A DNA stretch of 64,000 nucleotides from the NCBI GenBank assembly GCA_964527995.1, contig CAZGRP010000009.1:1-64000 (forward strand), in the 5' to 3' direction. The notes beneath the pieces were generated by a model. That model did no database searches. It had not been told where the DNA came from and saw only the letters and a program-made list of their open reading frames with translations. This DNA comes from CAZGRP01 sp964527995. Its GTDB lineage: Bacteria; Zhuqueibacterota; Zhuqueibacteria; Oceanimicrobiales; CAZGRP01. This document shows, one piece after another, positions 18,231 to 26,674 of the stretch. How positions within the stretch are numbered: the stretch's first letter is position 1; each line of letters opens with the position of its first letter. Position numbers and translations under genes: made by a program.

Positions 18231-18325
18231 GCACCGAAAGACACCGATAGTCACTGAAGATCGCGGTGAGCAAACCGTTCTTACTTCGGTGCACTCGGTG
18301 TTCTTTCGGTGTCGTTCGGTGTTGG
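18231..18325. repeat. degenerate TCGGTG repeats forming an imperfect inverted repeat
   Basis: Between the lipoprotein and isocitrate dehydrogenase genes, the unit TCGGTG/CACCGA recurs about seven times at spacings near 10 bases. The left arm (18232-18247) and right arm (18294-18310) are near-complementary with a single inserted base, so the transcript could fold into a hairpin. No coding potential is apparent. Confidence 0.7.
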
Positions 18326-18383
18326 AGTATCGTCTCTCTGTAGCCACCCTAGTCGACGACCGGTCGTCGCTCCGCAAACCTCG

Positions 18384-19586
18384 TCAGACAGCTTCCTGAT
18401 ACTGGCGCCATTTCGCCTCGAGCTCGGGGTCCTGGAGCGTCTTCATCAGGTAGTTGGCGAACTGTTCGCCGGTGCCGCCATCCGGCCGGCCGGTGAGAAC
18501 GACCTTCTTCTCGTACTGGCTGCAGATGTCGAGCGCCATCTCCAGCTGCCGGGCGTGGGACTCGAAACCGATGTGCCGCAACAGCATGGCACCGGCACGT
18601 ATGATGCTGCTCGGGTCAGCATACTGGGCCCGCCCCTCCTGCACCATGCGCGGTGCGCTGCCATGAATGGCTTCGAACATGGCATAGCGTTTCCCGATAT
18701 TGGCGCTGCCCGCCGTTCCGACACCACCTTGCATTTCTGCCGCCTCATCGGTAAGAATGTCGCCGTACAGATTCGGCAACGCCAGCACCCGGAACTGAGT
18801 GCGCCGTTTCGGGTCGAGGAGTTTGGCCGTCATGATGTCGATGTACCAGTCGTCGCATTCGATTTCGGGGTATTCCTTGGCGATGCGGTAGCCGATATCG
18901 AGAAACTTGCCGTCGGTGGTCTTGATGACGTTTGCTTTCGTCACCAGGGTCACCCGTTTGATGCCGTTCTTGCGGGCGTAATCGAAAGCGGCGCGGATCA
19001 GGCGCTCCGATCCCTGGTCGGTGATCACCTTGAAGTCGACGGCCAGGTCCTCGGTGACGTTCAGACCCTCGCTGCCGAGCATGTACTCCCCTTCGGTGTT
19101 CTCCCGGAAGAAGGTCCAGTCGATGCCTTCCTTGGGCACACGCACGGGCCGCACGTTGGCAAAAAGATCCAGCTCGCGGCGCATGGCGACGTTGGCGCTC
19201 TCGACATTGGGCCACGGGTCGCCCTTGCGGGGCGTCGTCGTTGGTCCCTTCAGCAGAACGTGACACTGCTTGATCTCAGCCAACACATCGTCCGGGATCG
19301 CCTTCATCACCTTGGCGCGGTTCTCGATCGTCAGCCCCTCGATCACTCGGAATTCCACTTTGCCCGACTCCACCTCGGGCCTCAGCAGGAATTCGAGCAC
19401 CCGGTGGGCCTCTTTGGTGATGAACGGACCGATGCCGTCACCGCCGACCACGCCGATGATGATCGGATGCAGCGCGCCGTAGTCGATCCAATCCTCCGCC
19501 GATTTCAGCCGTTCGACACGCTGCAACTGCCGTTCGAGGATCTTTCCAAAATGCTCCTTTGCTTTATCAATCGCTTCACGGTCCAT
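18384..19586 (-). CDS. icd: isocitrate dehydrogenase family protein
   Basis: A 400-residue member of the isocitrate/isopropylmalate dehydrogenase family. The substrate-binding motif VESANVAMRRELDLFANVRP has the SxNxxxR arrangement of isocitrate dehydrogenases, followed by the catalytic tyrosine region NTEGEYMLG, the lysine in TKANVIK, and the metal-binding aspartates in NLYGDILTDEAAE. The nucleotide-binding segment is HGSAPRMVQEG instead of the common HGTAP. Co-factor choice (NAD or NADP) cannot be settled by eye. It turns isocitrate into 2-oxoglutarate. Citrate synthase (21752) is nearby, which supports a TCA role over isopropylmalate dehydrogenase. It has its own promoter at 19651-19678. 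Confidence 0.85.
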   Translation of the reverse strand: MDREAIDKAKEHFGKILERQLQRVERLKSAEDWIDYGALHPIIIGVVGGDGIGPFITKEAHRVLEFLLRPEVESGKVEFRVIEGLTIENRAKVMKAIPDDVLAEIKQCHVLLKGPTTTPRKGDPWPNVESANVAMRRELDLFANVRPVRVPKEGIDWTFFRENTEGEYMLGSEGLNVTEDLAVDFKVITDQGSERLIRAAFDYARKNGIKRVTLVTKANVIKTTDGKFLDIGYRIAKEYPEIECDDWYIDIMTAKLLDPKRRTQFRVLALPNLYGDILTDEAAEMQGGVGTAGSANIGKRYAMFEAIHGSAPRMVQEGRAQYADPSSIIRAGAMLLRHIGFESHARQLEMALDICSQYEKKVVLTGRPDGGTGEQFANYLMKTLQDPELEAKWRQYQEAV

Positions 19587-19650
19587 CGTTCATGTTCCCT
19601 TTCGTTTCAGGTCCTAAAAACAGATTGGCTGCTCTGAGCCTGACCTTGTG

Positions 19651-19678
19651 AATGTAGAACTTTTCCGCTCCTTTTCAA
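19651..19678 (-). promoter_or_regulatory. candidate promoter of the isocitrate dehydrogenase gene
   Basis: Minus-strand TTGAAA (19673-19678), 16 bp, TACATT (19651-19656), in the 110-base gap after the acyl-CoA dehydrogenase gene and about 60 bases before the start codon. Confidence 0.55.
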
Positions 19679-19696
19679 GGGCGAAGCACGGCCGAC

Positions 19697-21463
19697 TCAG
19701 AAGCGGTACTTCCCCCGCTCGTAGAGGTCTTCAGCGATCAGACGCTTCAGTTCGAAGACGTTGGTGTTCAGCATCATGCGGTCGGCGATGGCCTGCACTT
19801 CGCCAAGCGCCCTGTCCAGGTTGGCTCCCTGCAGCATGCCGCACAAGGCTTTTCTCGCCTCGGCTGCCATCGCGGCCGTCCGCTCGGCGACAAGGACCTT
19901 CGGAATGGCAATCCAAATCGGGTCATTCGCCTCGCTGGCCAGGTGCTGGCTCACCCGGCTGAGGGTACTGTCCATCACGTACAGGTCGATGAACAGGTTG
20001 CTCAACACCTCGCCGACCTGCTGCTGGTTGCGCAGACCCTGGCCGTACTCGCAAACCGCCTCGTTGAACACATACAGCGTCAGCGCCTTCGCCAGCTCCA
20101 CAGCACGCTTCTCGGCTGCCAGGGGGCCGTCCTGCGCACGCGGCTCGTCACCCGAGATGTGCCGCGGCAGCTTCTTGACGGCGTCGCGGATCGGCAGCTC
20201 CTCCATAAGAGCCTTGCGCAGAAAGTAGCCGGTGATGATCTGCCGGTTGATCTCGTTGGTGCCTTCGTAGATCCGATCGATCCGCGTGTCGCGCACGATT
20301 CGCGCCATCGGATACTCTTCGATGAAGCCGTAGCCGCCGAAAATCTGCAGACCGAGATCGGAGACGAATCCGAGTGCCTCGCTACCGTAGACTTTGCACA
20401 CCGACGCCTCGATGGCATAGCGTTCGATGGCACGGCGGACGTTACGATGGTAGTCCGCAGCAGCTGGATCGAGCTGCTCGATGGCCTCCTCCATCAGACC
20501 GGCGGTGCGGTAGATGATGCTGTCGACCGCGAAGGTGCGGATCACCATGTCTGCGAAATAGCGCTGAATCACATCGAAGCGAGCGATCGGCTGGCCAAAC
20601 TGCCGCCGTTCCAGGGCGTAGGGGACGGCCTCGTTGAGGCACACCTTGCAGCCACCCAGATCGGCGGCACCGAGCTTGAAGCGGCCGATATCGAGGATGT
20701 TGAAGGCCACCTCGTGCCCCTTGCCGATTTCGTGAAGGACGTTCTCAACGGGCACGGGCACGCTATCCAGGATCAGGCTGGTGGTCGACGACCCTTTGAT
20801 GCCCATCTTGTGTTCCTCGGCACCCGGACTCAGCCCCTCGCTCGCGCGTTCAACGATAAAGGCTGTGAACTTCTCTCCGTCCACCTTGGCAAAGACGATG
20901 TAGACGTCGGCCCAGGCGCCGTTGGAGATGAACTGCTTGGTTCCGTTGAGGATATAGTACTTGCCATCGTCGCTGAGCCTGGCCGTGGTAGAGGCGTTGA
21001 GAGCGTCCGAGCCAGCCTCCGGTTCGGTCAGGGCGTAGGCCGTCACCCACTCTCCGGTCACCAGCTTCGGCAGGTACTTCTGCTTCTGCGCTTCGGTGCC
21101 GAAATATACGATCGGCAGCATGCCGATGCCCACCTGGACAGAGAAGGTGACGGTGAACGAGGCGCTTCCGCCAGCGCTGATGCGCTCCGCCGCGATGGTG
21201 GCGGTGATCAGGTCGAGATCCAGGCCGCCATACTTTTCCGGTACCTCGATGCCCAAGAGCCCGAGCTCGCCGCATTCGCGCAGCAGAGTCAACGAAAGCT
21301 CTTTGTCGTGTTTCTCGATGGCGTCTCTGTTGGAGTAGATTCGGTCGGTCGCGAATTCATCGACCATGGTGGCGATGTCGCGCTGCTCAGGAGAGAACTT
21401 CTCGCGGGTAAAAACTTCCTCGGCCCCGACTGGGGCGATCAAATAGCTTCCGCCGGTACTCAT
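19697..21463 (-). CDS. acyl-CoA dehydrogenase, long form
   Basis: A 588-residue FAD enzyme for the first oxidation of beta-oxidation. The core acyl-CoA dehydrogenase fold covers about residues 20-410: YALTEPEAGSDA binds flavin, KQFISNGAWADVYIVFAKV is the middle beta-domain, and RQFGQPIARFDVIQ and QIFGGYGFIEEYP are signature segments. The catalytic glutamate is in YEGTNEINRQI. A helical extension of about 170 residues follows, as in Bacillus FadE and mitochondrial very-long-chain enzymes. GGAGG lies just ahead of the ATG. It lies between citrate synthase and isocitrate dehydrogenase, and fadN and thiolase genes are further along the same strand. Confidence 0.93.
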   Translation of the reverse strand: MSTGGSYLIAPVGAEEVFTREKFSPEQRDIATMVDEFATDRIYSNRDAIEKHDKELSLTLLRECGELGLLGIEVPEKYGGLDLDLITATIAAERISAGGSASFTVTFSVQVGIGMLPIVYFGTEAQKQKYLPKLVTGEWVTAYALTEPEAGSDALNASTTARLSDDGKYYILNGTKQFISNGAWADVYIVFAKVDGEKFTAFIVERASEGLSPGAEEHKMGIKGSSTTSLILDSVPVPVENVLHEIGKGHEVAFNILDIGRFKLGAADLGGCKVCLNEAVPYALERRQFGQPIARFDVIQRYFADMVIRTFAVDSIIYRTAGLMEEAIEQLDPAAADYHRNVRRAIERYAIEASVCKVYGSEALGFVSDLGLQIFGGYGFIEEYPMARIVRDTRIDRIYEGTNEINRQIITGYFLRKALMEELPIRDAVKKLPRHISGDEPRAQDGPLAAEKRAVELAKALTLYVFNEAVCEYGQGLRNQQQVGEVLSNLFIDLYVMDSTLSRVSQHLASEANDPIWIAIPKVLVAERTAAMAAEARKALCGMLQGANLDRALGEVQAIADRMMLNTNVFELKRLIAEDLYERGKYRF

Positions 21464-21710
21464 GGGTCCTCCATGTTTATCACCCTATACCTCCGGCACG
21501 CCTGTCGGCCAGAGGCTGATCTCGGCAAGACATAGAAAAGAACAAACCGGACGCCCGTGCGTCCTTTGCGGTCGCTGCGCCGCCCGAAGCGGCGCGTCGA
21601 CACGGCAGCAGAAACCCTCAAGGGATGGGCGGACATCCGCGTGGGGAGACCGGACAAACGTCGGCCGTCGATCTAACAACCTAAAAGCGTGCTCTGTTCC
21701 CGTAGAATAC

Positions 21711-21739
21711 AAAAGGGCGAGGGCCAGGCCCTCGCCCTT
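21711..21739 (-). terminator. rho-independent terminator of the citrate synthase gene
   Basis: A perfect 12 bp stem (21713-21724 with 21728-21739) with a three-base loop is followed on the minus strand by UUUU (21711-21714). It lies 13 bases after the citrate synthase stop. Confidence 0.9.
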
Positions 21740-21751
21740 GTCCTGCCCCTC

Positions 21752-23008
21752 TCACGAGCGCTGATCGATCGGCACAAACTCCAGCCGAATCGGGCCGGTG
21801 TACACGGCGCGTGGCCGAAAGATGCGGTTGGTCGCCAGGTACTCCAGCGCCCGGGCCGTCCAGCCGGCCACACGGCTCACCGCAAAGATGGGTGTGAACA
21901 TGGGTGTGTCGATGCCCAGGCCGCGGTAGACCAGCCCGGAGTAGAAGTCGACGTTCGGAAACACCTTCTTCTCTTTGCCAAGCTCGCTGCAGACCAGGTC
22001 GTCGAGCCGGGCAGCGACCTCATACAGCGGCTTGATCTCCGGATTGTGATCGGCGATCACCTTGGCCAGCGGCCCAAGGATTCTGGCTCTCGGATCGTAG
22101 GCCTTGTAGACCCGGTGACCAAAACCCATGATCTTCCGCTTCGTCTCCCGTGCCTTGTGGAACCACGACTCCACCTTGTCGGGACTGCCGATCTCCAGCA
22201 GGTCGTAGAGCACCCTCTCGTTGGCACCGCCGTGCAGCGGACCCTTGAGGCTGCCGATGCCGCCGACAACCGAGCTGTACATGTCGGAGAGCGACGAGTT
22301 GATCACCATCGTGGTGAATGTCGAGGCGTTCATGCCGTGGTCGGCATGCAGGATCAGTGCCACGTCCATGATGCGCTCGGCCATCGGCTCCGGCTTCTTG
22401 CCGGTCATCATGTAGAGGAAGTTGCCGGCATGGCTGAGGTCGGGATTCGGATCGACCGGATCCTTGCCCGCGCGCAGACGGGCGATGGCGCCCGCCAGGG
22501 TCGCCAATTGGGCGATCAGCTTGATGGCCACTTCACGCTCGGCCTCCACCGTGGTCTGCTCGGCGGTCTGATCCATGGTACCCAGAACCGACACCGCCGT
22601 TCTCAGGGCCGACATCGGATGCGTGCTGCGGACCGGCACAACATTGAGGGCGTCCAGCGCCTCCTTGGGCACCTTACGATACTCCACAAGCTTGCGATTG
22701 AACTCGTCGAGCTCCTGGCGGGTGGGCAGGTTGCCGAACAACAGCAGGTAGCTCACTTCCTCGAAGCTCGACTTCTCGGCCAGGTCGAAGCAGTTGTAGC
22801 CGCGGTAAACCAGCCAGCCCTTGGTGCCGTTGACATAGCCGATTTGCGTCTCGCACGCAATCGCCCCCTCAAGCCCCTTGTTAATGGTGACCGTCAAAGG
22901 CCACTCGACCTTTCCCGTGAGTCCCGGCTCCGGCTCGTCGCTGGTTTCCTGCATGGCCTTTTGAGCCGCCTCCCGGATAATGGCGTTTACTTGCTTTACG
23001 TCAATCAT
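21752..23008 (-). CDS. gltA: citrate synthase
   Basis: This enzyme condenses acetyl-CoA with oxaloacetate and opens the TCA cycle. The 418-residue protein shows the active-site histidines in GPLHGGANERV and GFGHRVYKAYDPRA and the catalytic aspartate in FPNVDFYSGLVYRGLG. LILHADHGMNAST marks the substrate site. The length suits either the short dimeric type or the citrate/methylcitrate synthase subgroup; lacking other methylcitrate genes, citrate synthase is preferred. GGAGGTGA lies 5-6 bases before the ATG. A strong terminator follows, so it is probably transcribed alone. Confidence 0.93.
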   Translation of the reverse strand: MIDVKQVNAIIREAAQKAMQETSDEPEPGLTGKVEWPLTVTINKGLEGAIACETQIGYVNGTKGWLVYRGYNCFDLAEKSSFEEVSYLLLFGNLPTRQELDEFNRKLVEYRKVPKEALDALNVVPVRSTHPMSALRTAVSVLGTMDQTAEQTTVEAEREVAIKLIAQLATLAGAIARLRAGKDPVDPNPDLSHAGNFLYMMTGKKPEPMAERIMDVALILHADHGMNASTFTTMVINSSLSDMYSSVVGGIGSLKGPLHGGANERVLYDLLEIGSPDKVESWFHKARETKRKIMGFGHRVYKAYDPRARILGPLAKVIADHNPEIKPLYEVAARLDDLVCSELGKEKKVFPNVDFYSGLVYRGLGIDTPMFTPIFAVSRVAGWTARALEYLATNRIFRPRAVYTGPIRLEFVPIDQRS

Positions 23009-23694
23009 TGCGTCACCTCCGTGCTAGGATGTAAGTCCTTCTCACGTTCAACCGTGCTGCTCGATCTCAGCGCAACCAGCCCCTGGCTGCCCGATGCAGT
23101 CGTTGCGACACAGCCCTGCTTGTGCCAACCTTGCCAGCCGCCGATTCCTTCCTTCACGCCGCGTCCCGAAGCTTGCGGAATCCCCCTCTGTCCTGGGCTG
23201 AGCTGAACCTCCACCGCCTGCTCGACGCCACGGCGGCCGAGGAGCACCGACATACCGACGAATACCCCTTCGACCTCGTATCGCCGCCACCAGCGCCCTG
23301 GAGACACCAATGCCTTAAGTTTGTGCACAAGAAACATGCCAGCCTTTTGGCTTACGGCTTGCCATCAACAGGTTGCCTAAGTTTTTCTAAAACAACATCG
23401 CCACTTCTCTTGAAGGAGCCCTATCGGCGGCCTTTCACGGAGCGTTTTCTCAAAAATGAGAATGGTGCGGGTCTGCCCTATCACTTCTGCGAAGCAAGCA
23501 GTGGGTTTTTCGCTTGCAGAGACAGGGAGCACGAGTTATATTAGTCGGACGAGACTGAGGACCGCGCGGCGCTGCAAGCGGCCTCGGCTCGGAAACGGCG
23601 TCCGCTACCATGTTTCCATCGAAGCCGGCGACAGGGGTAGGAGGCAAACCGCCGGCAGGCATGAGACGGGAGATCAACCCCAGGAGAGTGAGCG
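23009..23694. other. 686-base intergenic region between divergent genes
   Basis: No convincing gene. Reading frames here lack ribosome-binding sites or similarity to anything I know. The right part holds the promoter of the thioredoxin reductase gene (23514-23542) and a leader of about 145 bases. No clear promoter for the citrate synthase gene was found on the minus strand. Confidence 0.6.
23514..23542 (+). promoter_or_regulatory. sigma-70 promoter of the glutaredoxin-thioredoxin reductase gene
   Basis: TTGCAG (23514-23519), 17 bp, TATATT (23537-23542). The leader to the ATG at 23695 would be about 145 bases. Confidence 0.65.
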
Positions 23695-24885
23695 ATGAGT
23701 GACCGGATTACGGTGTATGGCACAAGCTGGTGCCCGGATTGCAAGCGGGCGAAGCGATTTCTTGGAGAGGTGCGAGTGCCCTATCTCTGGGTCGACATCG
23801 AGAAGGACAGCGACGCCATGGAGCTGGTAGAGCGAATCAACGACGGCAAGCGCATCGTCCCCACCATCGTCTTCCCGGACGGCGGGATTCTCCGCAATCC
23901 GGACAACACAGCGCTGGCTCAAAAACTGGGCCTGCAAACCAAGGCTGCCCGGACGTACTACGACGTTGTCATCGTTGGCGGCGGCCCTACCGGCCTCACA
24001 GCCGGGTTCTACGCCGCACGCGAAGGTCTGGAAACGCTGCTGATCGAGCGCTCCGGCCTGGGCGGTCAGGCCGGCGTCACCGATCGGCTCGACAACTTTC
24101 CCGGTTTCGACGAGGGCATCCGCGGTGCTGAGTTCGCCGAACGCCTCACTCGCCAGGCCCGCCGCTTCGGGGTCGAGATCCTGCAATCTCAAACGGTGAG
24201 CACCATTGCCCAGGACGGGCAGTACCGGGCTGCACGCACCGGCGACGGTCAGGAGTATTGCGCCGGAGCGGTGCTGATCGCCACCGGCTCGCGCTACCGG
24301 CGTCTGAATGTCCCCGGCGAGAGCGAGTTGATCGGCGTCAACATCCATTTTTGTGCCACCTGCGACGGCGCCTTCTACAAGGGCAAAGAGCTTCTGGTCA
24401 TCGGCGGCGGCAACAGCGCTTTCGAAGAGAGCTTGTTTCTCACCAAGTTCGCCAGCCGAATCACCATCGTCGAGTTCGAGCCGGAACCAAAGGCAAGCAA
24501 GATCCTGCAGGAAAAGGTGGCAGAGAAGAAGGACCTCATCGAGGTGGTAACGAATCACGCGGTCCAGGAGTTCTTGGTCGAAAAGGGGCACCTGGCAGGC
24601 GTGAGGGTGCAGGATCGTGCCAGCGGTGAGGTCAAGCTCTGGCATCCGGAGGGTGTGTTCGTTTTCATCGGCCTGTCGCCCAACAGCAACTGGCTGCCCG
24701 ACGAAATCGAACGGGACCGGTGGGGCTTTGTCCTCACCGACGACACATTGATGACGAGCATGCGCGGTGTGTTCGCGGCCGGCGACGTCCGGGCCGGAAG
24801 CACGAAGCAGGCTGCCTCGGCCGTGGGAGAAGGAGCGACGGCGGCACTAATGATGCGGCAGTACCTGCAACAACGCGGCCTTTAG
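23695..24885 (+). CDS. glutaredoxin-thioredoxin reductase fusion
   Basis: A 396-residue fusion. Residues 1-80 are a glutaredoxin/mycoredoxin-like domain with Cys13-Pro-Asp-Cys16 in TSWCPDCK. Residues 93-396 are a thioredoxin reductase with GGGPTGLTAGFYAAREG (FAD), GGGNSAFEESLF (NADPH), the redox-active Cys220-Ala-Thr-Cys223 in HFCATCDGAF, and the C-terminal AAGDVR motif. Electrons from NADPH would be passed to the attached disulfide carrier within one chain. A good ribosome-binding site (GAGAGTGAGCG) precedes the ATG. It converges on the ferritin-ferredoxin-PerR operon, which suggests shared work in oxidative stress. Confidence 0.93.
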   Translation: MSDRITVYGTSWCPDCKRAKRFLGEVRVPYLWVDIEKDSDAMELVERINDGKRIVPTIVFPDGGILRNPDNTALAQKLGLQTKAARTYYDVVIVGGGPTGLTAGFYAAREGLETLLIERSGLGGQAGVTDRLDNFPGFDEGIRGAEFAERLTRQARRFGVEILQSQTVSTIAQDGQYRAARTGDGQEYCAGAVLIATGSRYRRLNVPGESELIGVNIHFCATCDGAFYKGKELLVIGGGNSAFEESLFLTKFASRITIVEFEPEPKASKILQEKVAEKKDLIEVVTNHAVQEFLVEKGHLAGVRVQDRASGEVKLWHPEGVFVFIGLSPNSNWLPDEIERDRWGFVLTDDTLMTSMRGVFAAGDVRAGSTKQAASAVGEGATAALMMRQYLQQRGL

Positions 24886-25004
24886 TCCGACCCAGGCCGG
24901 CCGGAGAGCGGTGGTGAACCACCTGCCATTATGGAACGCCAGGGAGGAACTCGGTTGCGACACGTGGCTGGATTGTTTTCAAACAGGAAAGCAGAGCCTG
25001 CCGC

Positions 25005-25439
25005 CTATCCCCAGCGCATCGCGCATTCCGAGCACACACCGCGAAATTCAATGTAGACCGAGCGGATGACGAATTTGTGCTCGCGCTCGATGCGCTCCTT
25101 GAGGTCTCCATTGATGTCGACCTCGATGTCGACGACCCGCCCACATTCGGTGCAGAAGAGGTGATGGTGCGGCTTCAGATTCGTGCAGTAGCGTGTGACC
25201 CCGTCCTGGTATTTGTTCTCCTTCACCAGTCCCTGGTCCACCAGCACCCTGAGATTGCGATAGACCGACCCCAGGCTGACCCCGGGTAGTTTCTTCTTGA
25301 GCCGGTCGTAGACCCAGTCGGCGGCGGGGTGATCCTCCGTCTTCTGCAAGAGCTCGATGATGGCGCGGCGCTGCTCGGTGAGCCGCAACCCCTTGCGCCT
25401 CATCCGGCTTTGCACCTCTTCGAGTTTCGGATAACTCAT
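25005..25439 (-). CDS. Fur/PerR-family metal-dependent repressor
   Basis: A 144-residue regulator with an N-terminal winged helix (LRLTEQRRAIIELLQ, then VSLGSVYRNLRVLVDQGLV as recognition helix) and a C-terminal dimer domain with the HHHLFCTECG metal/zinc motif and a second CSEC pair near the end, giving the structural zinc site CxxC...CxxC. The residue set and the neighbouring ferritin and redoxin genes favour a PerR-like peroxide sensor over an iron-only Fur. The in-frame GTG at 25448 is less likely than the ATG at 25439. It is the third gene of the operon starting at 26587, so it is probably autoregulated through the site at 26616-26636. Confidence 0.85.
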   Translation of the reverse strand: MSYPKLEEVQSRMRRKGLRLTEQRRAIIELLQKTEDHPAADWVYDRLKKKLPGVSLGSVYRNLRVLVDQGLVKENKYQDGVTRYCTNLKPHHHLFCTECGRVVDIEVDINGDLKERIEREHKFVIRSVYIEFRGVCSECAMRWG

Positions 25440-25554
25440 CGTCGTCACGTACGGTTTGGTCCACAGTTGCAGTCAAGCGCGACGCCGGTTTTCTCGGAAC
25501 CCAGCGAGAGCCCACCCGCCTTCGCCTGCCATCCGATGTCGCCGCACGCGCATC

Positions 25555-25947
25555 TCACCCGCGCGGCACAGGCAGCCCCAGCCTCACCCGGTGCTGCACG
25601 AGCTCTTGTTTTGCATGCGTCACGACGCGAAGGTCGGAGCGGGGCCTGGCTGTGCATAACAGCACAAACCCCGCCTCACGATCCTCCGGATAGTACCTCA
25701 AGGCGTCGCTGTTGTCCACGTCGCCTTCCAGCAACCGTGCCGCACAGGTGACGCACCACCCCTGGCGGCACGTCGCCGGCAAGTCGACTCCCTGCGCCTC
25801 GGCTGCGTCAAGGATGTGCTCATCGGCCGCCACACGAACAACGTGCACTCCGGTCGGCGTCACCAGCTCGACGCGGAACGCCGACTGCCGGCCGGGCTGG
25901 TACGCCTGATCGGCTTGGTTCCGGGATTTCCTCGAATCAGCAGGCAC
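25555..25947 (-). CDS. plant-type 2Fe-2S ferredoxin
   Basis: About 130 residues with the 2Fe-2S ferredoxin motif CRQGWCVTCAARLL (C-x4-C-x2-C) and the fourth cysteine in FVLLCTARP. It carries electrons, perhaps to or from the ferritin encoded upstream, in the way bacterioferritin-associated ferredoxins release iron; this is inference. The reading frame is open far into the ferritin gene, so the start must be chosen: the GTG at 25947, 13 bases after the ferritin stop, gives a normal N-terminus, although its ribosome-binding site is poor. Confidence 0.8.
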   Translation of the reverse strand: MPADSRKSRNQADQAYQPGRQSAFRVELVTPTGVHVVRVAADEHILDAAEAQGVDLPATCRQGWCVTCAARLLEGDVDNSDALRYYPEDREAGFVLLCTARPRSDLRVVTHAKQELVQHRVRLGLPVPRG

Positions 25948-25960
25948 AGGACGGTGCGGC

Positions 25961-26587
25961 TCACGGATTGTAGAACGGCCGGTTCTTGCTGTGCGGGGCG
26001 TCGCCAGGCTCGCCGCGGCGGAAATGGCCGGAGGGCCGGATGACGCCGTCTCGCTCCTTGCTGAGCAATTCGATAAACCAGGCCTCGTGCTCCACTTCTT
26101 CCTGCAGGATTCGCGAGGCGATGTCGTAGGTTCGCGGATCCTTCCCAAAGGTCAGATCGCAAACCTCGCTCCATGTGCGGATGGCACAACGCTCTGCCTC
26201 CAGCAGCACCTCCAGGATGGCTGCGGCGGTGAGATTCTTGGGCAGATACGCGTCCGGACAAGAAGCCCTGTCGGCGAAATCGCGAATGTCGTCCGGCAAC
26301 TTGCCCCCCAGTTCGAAGATCCTCGGCAAGACCAGCTCGAAGTGAGCCCGATCCTCGAGCCGGGCGTCCTCGCAGATCTCTTTGTAGTCCTCATGCCCGG
26401 CAAGATGCATGCGCAGATTGCTATAGTAGTAGTACGTTGTGAACTCGGCCGCAGCAGCATCGATCAGCTTCTCGCGTAGCTCGTCCACGTTCACTCCACG
26501 GGCCCGAATCGACTCCACAGCAACACTCTTTGTCACATCTCCCGGCTTTACCGTGCCGGTGGCGTGCTTCTTCTGAGCTGGGCTCAT
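25961..26587 (-). CDS. DPSL-like (thioferritin-type) ferritin
   Basis: A 208-residue four-helix ferritin-like protein. Di-iron ligands are visible: Glu48 (AAAEFTTYYYY), the LEDRAHF segment (78-83), Glu130/Glu132 and E164-V-E-H167 in LQEEVEHEAWF. Two cysteines in EAERCAIRTWSEVC (Cys134, Cys143) next to the metal site match the feature that separates Dps-like DPSL/thioferritins from bacterioferritins. It would oxidise and store iron using peroxide, protecting DNA. AGAGGAGG precedes the ATG. It leads the operon with ferredoxin and PerR, behind a consensus promoter and a candidate operator. The sub-family name is from memory of the motif; a plain ferritin-like protein is the safe reading. Confidence 0.82.
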   Translation of the reverse strand: MSPAQKKHATGTVKPGDVTKSVAVESIRARGVNVDELREKLIDAAAAEFTTYYYYSNLRMHLAGHEDYKEICEDARLEDRAHFELVLPRIFELGGKLPDDIRDFADRASCPDAYLPKNLTAAAILEVLLEAERCAIRTWSEVCDLTFGKDPRTYDIASRILQEEVEHEAWFIELLSKERDGVIRPSGHFRRGEPGDAPHSKNRPFYNP

Positions 26588-26615
26588 CTTACACCTCCTC
26601 TGTTTGGATCAGAAA

Positions 26616-26636
26616 TAAGAATTGTTCCGATTCTCA
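26616..26636. promoter_or_regulatory. candidate PerR/Fur operator
   Basis: An inverted repeat AGAAT (26618-26622), 7 bases, ATTCT (26630-26634), with partly matching flanks. It lies at about +4 to +24 relative to the predicted start of transcription, where a repressor would block elongation. The operon encodes a Fur/PerR-family protein, which makes autoregulation likely. Confidence 0.5.
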
Positions 26637-26646
26637 ACCTCAGACT

Positions 26647-26674
26647 AAGATATACTTCTGCCAGAAAATGTCAA
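26647..26674 (-). promoter_or_regulatory. sigma-70 promoter of the ferritin-ferredoxin-PerR operon
   Basis: Minus-strand TTGACA (26669-26674), 16 bp, TATCTT (26647-26652). The ATG is about 53 bases past the predicted start of transcription. Confidence 0.75.

Noticed and set aside
19943..21535. 530-codon open frame opposite the acyl-CoA dehydrogenase gene
   Set aside because: Antisense shadow of a well-conserved enzyme; no recognisable features.
23005..23337. 110-codon minus-strand frame whose stop overlaps the citrate synthase ATG
   Set aside because: The ATGA overlap looks like coupling, but the protein has no family, odd composition and no ribosome-binding site.
24905..24925. GGTGGTGAACCACC palindrome between the thioredoxin reductase and PerR genes
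   Set aside because: Loop too small for the full stem and no T run; perhaps a weak hairpin, not a supported terminator.
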